Shown here: positions 6,895 through 13,777 of the stretch, piece after piece
Layout of the letters: each line of letters opens with the position of its first letter
How positions within the stretch are numbered: position 1 is the first letter of the stretch
Source of the DNA: JALQUL01 sp964556425
GTDB taxonomy: Bacteria > Pseudomonadota > Gammaproteobacteria > Burkholderiales > Burkholderiaceae_C
Length of the DNA: 21,157 bases
NCBI GenBank assembly: GCA_964556425.1
Contig: CAZKWC010000054.1
Coordinates: forward strand, 1 to 21,157
Direction of reading: 5' to 3'
Translations under genes and position numbers: made by a program
The notes under the pieces: model-generated
What the model was told of the DNA's origin: nothing
The model's input: the letters and a program-made list of their open reading frames with translations, nothing else
Databases searched by the model: none

Positions 6895-8258
6895 TAAAAA
6901 ATTCCTGCTAAATCAAGGCAACGAACCATATCACCTTTATGTATTACTTGTGAACCTGGATTATCTAATAAGGCATTCGCCCAAACCATAGAAGTAAGTA
7001 CTGCCGAACTTTGATTGGGAAACAATTCAAGTTGTCCATTTTCGCTATAGCGAACTCTTAAAAATTCACGCCTTTTATCGGGGTTTAACCAATCAAAATT
7101 AGCCACTGCGTGTTTATACTGCGGGCTAATCTGATGCGCCCCTTGTAGAGCCAATAAAAAGGGTCTGACTAATAAAATAAAGGTCACAAAACTAGACACA
7201 GGGTTGCCAGGTAGTCCAATAAAATGGCATGCTCTTACATTTTCGTCTGTTTTTTCTCGAAAAATTTGGCCGTAGGCAAATGGCTTGCCTGGCTTCATAG
7301 AAATTTGCCATAAATCAAGTTGACCTAAACTTTGTACAGCAGGCTTGATGTGGTCTTCCTCGCCAACCGATACTCCACCACTGGTTAAAACTAAATCATG
7401 CAGTTGCGCAGCTTGTTGCAAGGCCTGTATGGTTTTTTCTCGGTTATCAGGGACAATTCCTAAGTCAGTGACCACTGCACCGGCTTTTTCTAATAAAACT
7501 TTTAAGAAAAATCGATTAGAGTTAAAAATAGCCCCAGGTTTTAACTCTTGTGGATCACAATCACCAGGCATCACCAACTCATCACCAGTCGAAAACAAGG
7601 CAACTCTAGGCTTTTGCGCTACTTTCAGTTGTGAAACCCCTAAGCTGGCAATTAAACCCAAGGTAGCAGCATTTAAGCGAGTGCCCGCTTGCACAATCAG
7701 TTGATCTTTGGCTACGTCATCTGCGGTGGGCCTAATCCACTGGCCTTTAGACACAGGTTTTTTAATTTTAATAAAACCAAACAAGGCCTTAGGATCTGAA
7801 TGATCTGAATTATTAGAAGCTTGGGTAAACTCTACATCCTCTTGCATAATGACTGCATCTGCACCATCGGGAATAGGTGCACCCGTAAAAATACGAGCGG
7901 CACATTCTGGAGCTAAGTGCTCGCCTACTTGCCCTGCCGCTACACGTAAACTCACTGGTAAGCTAATACCCATATGTTCGCTTGCATTGGCAACATCTTG
8001 CGATCGAATGGCGTATCCATCCATTGAGGTGTTATCGAAAGCTGGCACATTTAATTGTGAAACAATGTCTTGCGCCAGTACTCTTGCATCGGCCTCGAAG
8101 GTAGAAACACTTTCAAAAGTATTGAGTGGCCTAGCCTGCTCTAATAACTGTGCCAAAGCATGGTCTAGACTACGCAAAGCGGGTCTTTTGCTTGCCCCAC
8201 CATTGGGATTGGGTGTAGGAGCCAAGGAGCTATTGTGTGGGGCTTGCAAAGAAGTCAT
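6894..8258 (-). CDS. moeA: Molybdopterin molybdotransferase MoeA
   Basis: MoeA inserts molybdenum into adenylated molybdopterin to finish the cofactor. I chose the ATG at 8258 (454 residues), which overlaps the thrC stop as TAATG; an in-frame GTG at 8270 would add only MRRI and deepen the overlap. Motifs numbered from this start: VPAFDNTSMDGYA (71-83), RIFTGAPIPDGADAV (122-136), LFSTGDEL (221-228), LTSGGVSVGEED (291-302, the MoaB/Mog-like fold), ISMKPGKPFAYG (319-330) and GLPGNPVSSF (348-357). The first 30 residues are Pro/Ser/Asn-rich and probably disordered. The Asn/Ser/Asp-rich insert near 147-155 is a local loop expansion. It sits between thrC and moaD in a tightly packed run. Confidence 0.97.
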   Translation of the reverse strand: MTSLQAPHNSSLAPTPNPNGGASKRPALRSLDHALAQLLEQARPLNTFESVSTFEADARVLAQDIVSQLNVPAFDNTSMDGYAIRSQDVANASEHMGISLPVSLRVAAGQVGEHLAPECAARIFTGAPIPDGADAVIMQEDVEFTQASNNSDHSDPKALFGFIKIKKPVSKGQWIRPTADDVAKDQLIVQAGTRLNAATLGLIASLGVSQLKVAQKPRVALFSTGDELVMPGDCDPQELKPGAIFNSNRFFLKVLLEKAGAVVTDLGIVPDNREKTIQALQQAAQLHDLVLTSGGVSVGEEDHIKPAVQSLGQLDLWQISMKPGKPFAYGQIFREKTDENVRACHFIGLPGNPVSSFVTFILLVRPFLLALQGAHQISPQYKHAVANFDWLNPDKRREFLRVRYSENGQLELFPNQSSAVLTSMVWANALLDNPGSQVIHKGDMVRCLDLAGIF

Positions 8259-9712
8259 TATGCGGCGCACTCTGAGGCAATAAAGCGTTTTAAAGTTTCA
8301 ACATCTTTACTCATTGATGAAACACGTTTGGGCAAATTTTCAATTCCATCTAAATGACTAGGACGACTTGGATTTTGTGCAATCGCTTCTACGATGGTGG
8401 TGGAAAACTTAACCGCTAAGGCAGTTTCAAGCACAATCGTAGGATGAGTCGCTACTGAAATAGTGCCATCGGCTTGCAATTGCTCTGCCACATAAACACC
8501 ATCAGCCGTATGAGGGTCAATCATTTCTTTAGAATGCTGATAAACCGCTTGTATAGTGCTTAAACGGTTGGCGTGATTACTGGAACCACTAGCAAAACCA
8601 AACTGGCTAGCTGCATTGGCAAATGCCTCATCTTGGCTTAAATCAAACAAACCTTGGGTATTAATTTGTTGACCAAATAAATCAGCTACTTTAGCACCAT
8701 CACGACCCAATAAATCAAAAATAAAGCGCTCAAAATTTGAGGCTTTTGAAATATCCATAGAAGGGCTAGAAGTTTCAAAGGTGTTGTCACTTGTTCTGAC
8801 TCGGTAAATACCTGTGCGGAAAAACTCGTCGAGTACATTGTTTTCGTTGGTAGCCACGACTAATTTATGAACAGGTAAACCCATCATTCGAGAGACATGA
8901 CCCGCACAAACATTACCAAAATTACCCGATGGAACTACAAAATTAACCTTCTCTTGATTGCTAGAAGTAGCTTGGAAATAACCTGCAAAATAATAAACCA
9001 CTTGAGCCAACATACGAGCCCAATTAATGGAATTGACTGTGCCAATTTTGTATTGACGTTTAAAAGCCAAATCATTAGAAACCGCTTTGACCATATCTTG
9101 ACAATCGTCAAAAACACCATCTACGGCTAAATTATGAATATTTTTATCCATTAAGCTAAACATTTGCGCTTGTTGGAACGGGCTCATACGACCTGCTGGT
9201 GAAGTCATAAAAACACGAATACCTTTTTTACCACGCATGGCGTATTCAGCAGCACTACCAGTGTCGCCACTGGTGGCACCCAAGATATTAAGCTCTTGAT
9301 TACGGCGGGCCAATTCGTATTCAAATAAATTGCCCAACAATTGCATGGCCATATCTTTAAAGGCCAGAGTAGGACCGTTTGATAAAGCTTCTAATGAAAT
9401 TCCGTTGGCTAATTTGCGCACTGGCACAATCGCAGCGGTACCAAACACTTCTTGAGTATAAGTTTTGTGGCAAAGTGCTTTTAAATCTTGAGCGGGAATA
9501 TCATCAATATAGAGTGACAAAATTTCAAAAGCAAGCTCGGCGTAACCTTGCTCGAAATAAACTTTGCGTAATTTTTCCAGTAGCACTGCATCTACCTTAG
9601 GATAGGCTACCGGCATATAAAGGCCACCGTCTGGAGCCAAGCCTTCTAGCAAAATATCACAAAAACCACGCTGTGTGGCATCACCACGAGTAGAGATGTA
9701 TTTCATCTTCAT
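8258..9712 (-). CDS. thrC: Threonine synthase
   Basis: ThrC converts O-phosphohomoserine to threonine with PLP, the last step of the pathway begun by hom upstream. The 484-residue protein is of the long (bacterial/yeast) type: N-terminal MKYISTRGDA and DGGLYMP (28-34), PLP-lysine motif SNGPTLAFKDMA with Lys119, ATSGDTGSAAEYA and the later NVPSGNFGN-like block (VVPSGNFGNVCAG) that binds cofactor phosphate. Two adjacent ATGs exist (MKMKY); AAGG lies 4 bases before the first and 10 before the second, so the start may be 9706 instead. Its stop overlaps the moeA start. A hairpin terminator lies between hom and thrC, so some transcripts must start in the 244-base gap. Confidence 0.97.
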   Translation of the reverse strand: MKMKYISTRGDATQRGFCDILLEGLAPDGGLYMPVAYPKVDAVLLEKLRKVYFEQGYAELAFEILSLYIDDIPAQDLKALCHKTYTQEVFGTAAIVPVRKLANGISLEALSNGPTLAFKDMAMQLLGNLFEYELARRNQELNILGATSGDTGSAAEYAMRGKKGIRVFMTSPAGRMSPFQQAQMFSLMDKNIHNLAVDGVFDDCQDMVKAVSNDLAFKRQYKIGTVNSINWARMLAQVVYYFAGYFQATSSNQEKVNFVVPSGNFGNVCAGHVSRMMGLPVHKLVVATNENNVLDEFFRTGIYRVRTSDNTFETSSPSMDISKASNFERFIFDLLGRDGAKVADLFGQQINTQGLFDLSQDEAFANAASQFGFASGSSNHANRLSTIQAVYQHSKEMIDPHTADGVYVAEQLQADGTISVATHPTIVLETALAVKFSTTIVEAIAQNPSRPSHLDGIENLPKRVSSMSKDVETLKRFIASECAA

Positions 9713-9861
9713 TCAACCTTAAAATTAAAAATCTTTTTGTCCTGTTTAAATCTTAAGCAAGAGGCAATTGACTTTAGGGTCCTGTAGAAAAACTCTAATC
9801 CACATGAATGACACGTGCTTGAGTTGGTTACAGGTTCCTACAAAGATGACAATTGAATAAT

Positions 9862-9900
9862 TTAAAACCCCTTTTGAAGATACTTCAATAAGGGTTTTAA
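9862..9900 (-). terminator. Long hairpin terminator after hom, upstream of thrC
   Basis: An 18-base inverted repeat (9862-9879 and 9883-9900, 16 of 18 positions paired, loop ATA) ends on the minus strand in GGGGTTTTAA, giving a terminator-like stem and short T run. It follows the hom stop by about 57 bases and precedes thrC by about 150. It may end hom transcripts fully or partially, setting the hom to thrC ratio. Confidence 0.65.
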
Positions 9901-9956
9901 GCAGCCACTTTTGTGAATCATTGTGGATATTTGTAATCACTACCTGCTCGAAAGAT

Positions 9957-11279
9957 TTACGCCAATTCTTCTTTACGAATCAAAATCACTTTATCTAATA
10001 CTGTTGGTAAAGCCTGAATTTGCTCCAGTGCCATTTTCATTTGACCTTCATTACAGTCGTGTGTTAAAACGACTAAATCTGTCTGATTTGCACCTTCACC
10101 GCATACTTCATCGGCTTCACGCTGACGTAAGGCGTCAATGCTGATATTGTGTTTCGCAAAAATGCTAGCAATATTGGCTAAAACACCAGGCTGATCGGCC
10201 ACACGAATACGTAAATAATAACTAGTGACGACCTCATCCATGGACAAGACGGGGAAATCACTTAAATGTTGTGATTGGAAGGCCAAGAACGGTACTCGTT
10301 GTGCAGGTGTAGCGTCTGATAAACGAGCTATATCAATGAGGTCGGCAATGACGGCACTGCCAGTAGGTTCTGAGCCAGCACCTTTGCCATAATGCAAAGT
10401 AGTACCTACTGCATCACCACACACCATCACCGCATTCATAGCGCCTTCAACATTGGCAATTAAACGTTTGCTTGGCACTAAACAAGGGTGAACGCGCAAT
10501 TCAATACCTTTGCTCGTGCGTTTGGTAATACCGAGCAATTTAATTCTGTAACCTAGGCCTTCTGCATAGGTAATATCAGTGGCTGTTAACTCGGAAATAC
10601 CTTGAATAAAAGCTTTAGAAAACTGCACAGGCACACCAAATGCAATAGAGCTCATAAGGGTGAGTTTGTGAGCAGCGTCGACTCCCTCAACATCAAAAGT
10701 AGGGTCGGCTTCTGCATAACCTAGGCGTTGTGCCTCTTTAAGCACAACCGCAAAATCTAGGCCTTTTTCACGCATTTCAGAGAGGATAAAATTGGTAGTG
10801 CCATTGATAATACCTGCCACCCATTCAATACGATTAGCACTTAAACCTTCACGCAAAGATTTAATAATTGGAATACCACCGGCCACTGCCGCCTCGAATG
10901 CCACTATTACACCCTTAGCATTGGCAGCCGCAAAAATTTCAGTTCCGTGTACCGCTAACAAGGCCTTATTAGCAGTGACTATGTGTTTGCCATTGGCAAT
11001 AGCTGCCAACACTAATTCTTTGGATAAGGTGTCGCCGCCCATTAATTCGACAATCACATCAATTTCTGGATGGTTGATTAAAGTATTGGGGTCGGCTACC
11101 ACTGGCACAGTATTGCCAACAATTTCTTGGGCAGCGGCTACATTACGCCTACACACCATTACGACTTCAATGCCACGACCTGTGCGACGAATAATTTCGT
11201 CTTGGTTACGTTTTAAAACATTAAATACGCCTGCACCTACAGTGCCAAGACCCAAAATACCAATTTTTAAAGCTTTCAT
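9957..11279 (-). CDS. hom: Homoserine dehydrogenase
   Basis: Hom reduces aspartate semialdehyde to homoserine using NAD(P)H, the branch point towards threonine and methionine. The protein is monofunctional, with no aspartokinase domain. It has an N-terminal Rossmann motif GILGLGTVGAGV, a catalytic domain with NGTTNFIL and LGYAEADPTFDVEGVDAAHK, and a C-terminal ACT domain (YYLRIRVADQPGVLANIASIF), which usually mediates threonine feedback. I chose the ATG at 11279 (440 residues, MKALKIGILG); the longer frame to a GTG at 11309 adds ten residues not expected in the family. An AGAGAAG stretch precedes the chosen ATG. It follows the alaA-like gene by 69 bases without an evident terminator. Confidence 0.97.
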   Translation of the reverse strand: MKALKIGILGLGTVGAGVFNVLKRNQDEIIRRTGRGIEVVMVCRRNVAAAQEIVGNTVPVVADPNTLINHPEIDVIVELMGGDTLSKELVLAAIANGKHIVTANKALLAVHGTEIFAAANAKGVIVAFEAAVAGGIPIIKSLREGLSANRIEWVAGIINGTTNFILSEMREKGLDFAVVLKEAQRLGYAEADPTFDVEGVDAAHKLTLMSSIAFGVPVQFSKAFIQGISELTATDITYAEGLGYRIKLLGITKRTSKGIELRVHPCLVPSKRLIANVEGAMNAVMVCGDAVGTTLHYGKGAGSEPTGSAVIADLIDIARLSDATPAQRVPFLAFQSQHLSDFPVLSMDEVVTSYYLRIRVADQPGVLANIASIFAKHNISIDALRQREADEVCGEGANQTDLVVLTHDCNEGQMKMALEQIQALPTVLDKVILIRKEELA

Positions 11280-11348
11280 AACTTCTCTTTTTTTATCGAC
11301 TCTAAACACAAGCCAGTTGAAAATTTTACCAATGAAATGAACTGAAAA

Positions 11349-12626
11349 TTAAATTTCTGTTGATTTTGATTTGCCTTTTAATTTGCTAGTAAGCAAATGC
11401 TCGGTTCCGTAAATTTGACGCTTTTTAGCCAAGAATTGAGCGACTCTACCAATCGCATCTCGTAAATCGTCTTCATGGGGCAAAAACACAATTCGGAAGT
11501 GATCGGGAGAGTGCCAATTAAAACCAGTGCCTTGCACCAACATCACTCTGGTTTCTTCCAATAATTGCAGGAAAAAATCTTGGTCATCGGTAATGGGGTA
11601 AATTTGTGGATCTAACCTTGGGAACATATACAAAGCCGCGCTAGGCTTAACACAGGTAATTCCAGGAATAGCAGTGATTAGCTCATAAGCCAAATCACGT
11701 TGTTTACGTAAACGTCCACCTTCATTGACTAAGTCTTTAATACTCTGATGTCCGCCTAGTGCAGTTTGAATTGCCCATTGTCCGGGAACATTAGCGCACA
11801 GGCGTAAATTAGACAAAATCGTGAGGCCTTCAATATAATCTTGAGCTTGACGTTTATCGCCAGACACCACCATCCAGCCAGCCCTATAACCACATGAACG
11901 ATGACTTTTACTAAGGCTATTAAACGTTAAGGTAAGCACATCAACACTTAAAGAGGCTAATGCGGTATGTTTAACACCATCGTATAACACCTTGTCGTAC
12001 ACCTCATCGGCAAAAATAACCAAACCATGCTCACGGGCGATTGCAACTAGCTCTAACAATAAAGCATCGCTGTACAAAGCGCCTGTAGGATTGTTTGGGT
12101 TAATAATGACTATACCTTTGGTTTTAGGTGTAATTTTGGCTTTAATATCGGCCACATCAGGCATCCAACCATTGTTTTCATCACATAAATAATGAACAGG
12201 GCTACCACCCGACAAACTTACTGCTGCCGTCCATAGTGGATAATCTGGGGCGGGAATTAACATTTCATCGCCGTCATTGAGTAAACCATTGGTGGCCATT
12301 ACAATGAGTTCACTGGCGCCATTACCTAAATATATATCATCTAACACAACCCCCTTGATACCTTGTTCTTGGGTGTAATGCATCACTGCTTTGCGGGCTG
12401 CAAAAATACCTTTGCTATCGGAATAACCAGCAGAATTGGGCAAGTTACGAATCATGTCTTGCTGAATTTCTTCTGGTGAATCAAATCCAAAAGGAGCTAA
12501 ATTACCAATATTAAGCTTGATAATTTTTTGTCCTTCTTCTTCCATTTTACGAGCTTTGTCCATAATTGGACCACGAATGTCGTAACAAACATTAGCAAGC
12601 TTGTTTGATTTAGCAATAGTTTTCAA
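11349..12626 (-). CDS. alaA: AlaA-like PLP aminotransferase (glutamate-pyruvate type)
   Basis: This 425-residue fold-type I aminotransferase closely resembles E. coli AlaA (YfbQ): SNKLANVCYDIRGP, KLNIGNLAPFGFDSPEEI, DEMLIPAPDYPLWTAAVSLSGG, IINPNNPTG, FADEVYDK with Asp207 and Tyr210, and the PLP lysine Lys240 in NSLSKSHR. It probably makes alanine from pyruvate and glutamate. In Burkholderiales this gene routinely sits directly upstream of hom. The start appears to be TTG at 12626, behind a G-rich site (GGGGGTG); this places the N-terminus level with E. coli AlaA, and no ATG is nearby. The C-terminal tail after the conserved domain is Lys/Ser-rich. Confidence 0.93.
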   Translation of the reverse strand: MKTIAKSNKLANVCYDIRGPIMDKARKMEEEGQKIIKLNIGNLAPFGFDSPEEIQQDMIRNLPNSAGYSDSKGIFAARKAVMHYTQEQGIKGVVLDDIYLGNGASELIVMATNGLLNDGDEMLIPAPDYPLWTAAVSLSGGSPVHYLCDENNGWMPDVADIKAKITPKTKGIVIINPNNPTGALYSDALLLELVAIAREHGLVIFADEVYDKVLYDGVKHTALASLSVDVLTLTFNSLSKSHRSCGYRAGWMVVSGDKRQAQDYIEGLTILSNLRLCANVPGQWAIQTALGGHQSIKDLVNEGGRLRKQRDLAYELITAIPGITCVKPSAALYMFPRLDPQIYPITDDQDFFLQLLEETRVMLVQGTGFNWHSPDHFRIVFLPHEDDLRDAIGRVAQFLAKKRQIYGTEHLLTSKLKGKSKSTEI

Positions 12627-12650
12627 AGCACCCCCACAACAGATAAGATC

Positions 12651-12656
12651 ATTATA
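12651..12656 (-). promoter_or_regulatory. Candidate -10 box of the alaA-hom transcript
   Basis: On the minus strand a perfect TATAAT lies about 25 bases before the TTG start. The -35 region 17 bases upstream (near TTATGTG) is poor, so only the -10 is supported. It sits in the divergent gap shared with the Mth938-domain gene. Confidence 0.35.
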
Positions 12657-12744
12657 AAAACATATAATTTGAACACATAACTCAGGCTTTTTTGCACTGC
12701 AACACGCTTAATTGCATCTATATTGATAGAAATGAAACGAATTT

Positions 12745-13125
12745 ATGAAATTTCAACCCGACCAACAAGGCCAAGTGTTTATTCATGGCCATGATCACGA
12801 CTTTATTGCCGTGAGTGGACAAAAATACACAACTAGCATCATTATTGATAGTACAAAAGGGGTAGAAGCCTGGAATTGCAGCTCTATGGCCGAACTCACA
12901 GAAGCCGACTTTCAAAAAATGGCCGATTTAAATCCAGAATTAGTGCTATTTGGCAGTGGTTCACGCTTAAAGTTCCCGTCTCCGGCACTTTTAAGGCCAT
13001 TAATGGCCAAAGGTATTGGAATTGAAACCATGGATACGGCAGCCGCCTGCCGAACTTTCAATGTTTTATCAGGCGAAGGGCGAAGAGTTGTCGCCGCAAT
13101 GTGGCTTAGCTCAATAAACCCTTAA
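12745..13125 (+). CDS. Mth938-like domain protein
   Basis: This 126-residue single-domain protein matches the Mth938/DUF498 family (related to mitochondrial NDUFAF3): YTTSIIIDSTKGVEAW, LTEADFQKM, PELVLFGSGSRLKFP, GIGIETMDTAAACRTFNVLSGEGRRVVAAMW. No catalytic residues are recognised. In beta- and gammaproteobacteria it is a conserved single gene of unknown function, although its eukaryotic relatives assist respiratory complex I assembly. It is divergent from the alaA-like gene and upstream of bcp, as in other Burkholderiales. No strong ribosome binding site is visible. Confidence 0.9.
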   Translation: MKFQPDQQGQVFIHGHDHDFIAVSGQKYTTSIIIDSTKGVEAWNCSSMAELTEADFQKMADLNPELVLFGSGSRLKFPSPALLRPLMAKGIGIETMDTAAACRTFNVLSGEGRRVVAAMWLSSINP

Positions 13126-13159
13126 GAATATGTAAGCCAATCGCCAGAGAGTAAGGGTA

Positions 13160-13273
13160 TTAGAGTACAATAGAGGGATTAGGGCGGGGGCGTTTTGTCC
13201 CCCAAAATAGCGCTAAACACTTGAATGGTCAAGACGCTAGCGTGAGCCCGGCCACAGGACCATCTTACTACTT
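13160..13273 (+). promoter_or_regulatory. Structured GC-rich leader before bcp
   Basis: A TACAAT box (13166-13171) may be a -10. After it, GGGGG (13186-13190) can pair with CCCCC (13199-13203), or alternatively TTTTG (13193-13197) with CAAAA (13203-13207); these pairings exclude each other. A second element nests CTTGA/TCAAG (13220-13224/13229-13233) inside TAGCG/CGCTA (13208-13212/13235-13239). A GC-rich single strand with AGCCCGGCC follows. No ribosome binding site is within normal reach of the bcp ATG. It does not match any riboswitch class I can recall. Confidence 0.4.
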
Positions 13274-13744
13274 ATGGCGATCGTCGTTAACAAACTCATC
13301 CCCGAATTTGAAGCACTTGCCACCTCAGGTGTGCAAGTGACCAACTCAAGTCATATCGGCAGCACTTTGGTGCTATTTTTCTACCCAAAAGACAACACTC
13401 CAGGTTGTACCACCGAAGCCATGCAGTTTCGCGATAATCACAAAGATTTCGTGAAAGCAGGAGCTGTTGTGTTTGGAGTATCTCGTGATAATATGAAATC
13501 TCATGATGAGTTTCGTTTAAAACTCGAGCTTCCTTTTGAATTAATTGCCGACACAGAAGAAAAAATGTGTCATATGTTTGGTGTTGTTAAAAACAAAATC
13601 ATGTATGGCAAAAAAGTAAAAGGCATTGAACGCAGTACATTTTTAATTGGCCCCGACGGTGTTCTTCGTGAAGAGTGGCGTGGTTTAAAAGTACCTGGTC
13701 ATGTCGAAGAAGTGCTTAAAGCAGTGAAAGAGCTTAAAAAATAA
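13274..13744 (+). CDS. bcp: Peroxiredoxin, Bcp/PrxQ family
   Basis: This 156-residue thiol peroxidase reduces hydrogen peroxide and organic hydroperoxides using thioredoxin-type partners. The peroxidatic motif FYPKDNTPGCTTEA places Cys45 in the active site, and GVSRDNMKSHDEF, LPFELIADTEEKMC and ERSTFLIGPDGVL follow the family order. The usual resolving cysteine five residues on (Cys50 in E. coli) is Met50 here; Cys99 is the only other cysteine, so it behaves either as a 1-Cys enzyme or resolves through Cys99 or a partner thiol. phoH starts 33 bases downstream and is probably co-transcribed. Confidence 0.96.
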   Translation: MAIVVNKLIPEFEALATSGVQVTNSSHIGSTLVLFFYPKDNTPGCTTEAMQFRDNHKDFVKAGAVVFGVSRDNMKSHDEFRLKLELPFELIADTEEKMCHMFGVVKNKIMYGKKVKGIERSTFLIGPDGVLREEWRGLKVPGHVEEVLKAVKELKK

Positions 13745-13777
13745 GTCAGTTTCATCCTAACAACGGAAATTATATTC

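Noticed and set aside
8258..8270. GTG at 8270 as the moeA start
   Set aside because: It would add four residues and a 13-base overlap with thrC; the ATG at 8258 gives the TAATG junction seen again at moaD.
9746..9940. 64-residue minus-strand frame in the hom-thrC gap
   Set aside because: It runs through the terminator hairpin, has no ribosome binding site and resembles no protein.
10792..11340. 182-residue plus-strand frame opposite hom
   Set aside because: It is antisense to the well-conserved hom coding sequence and lacks any recognisable domain.
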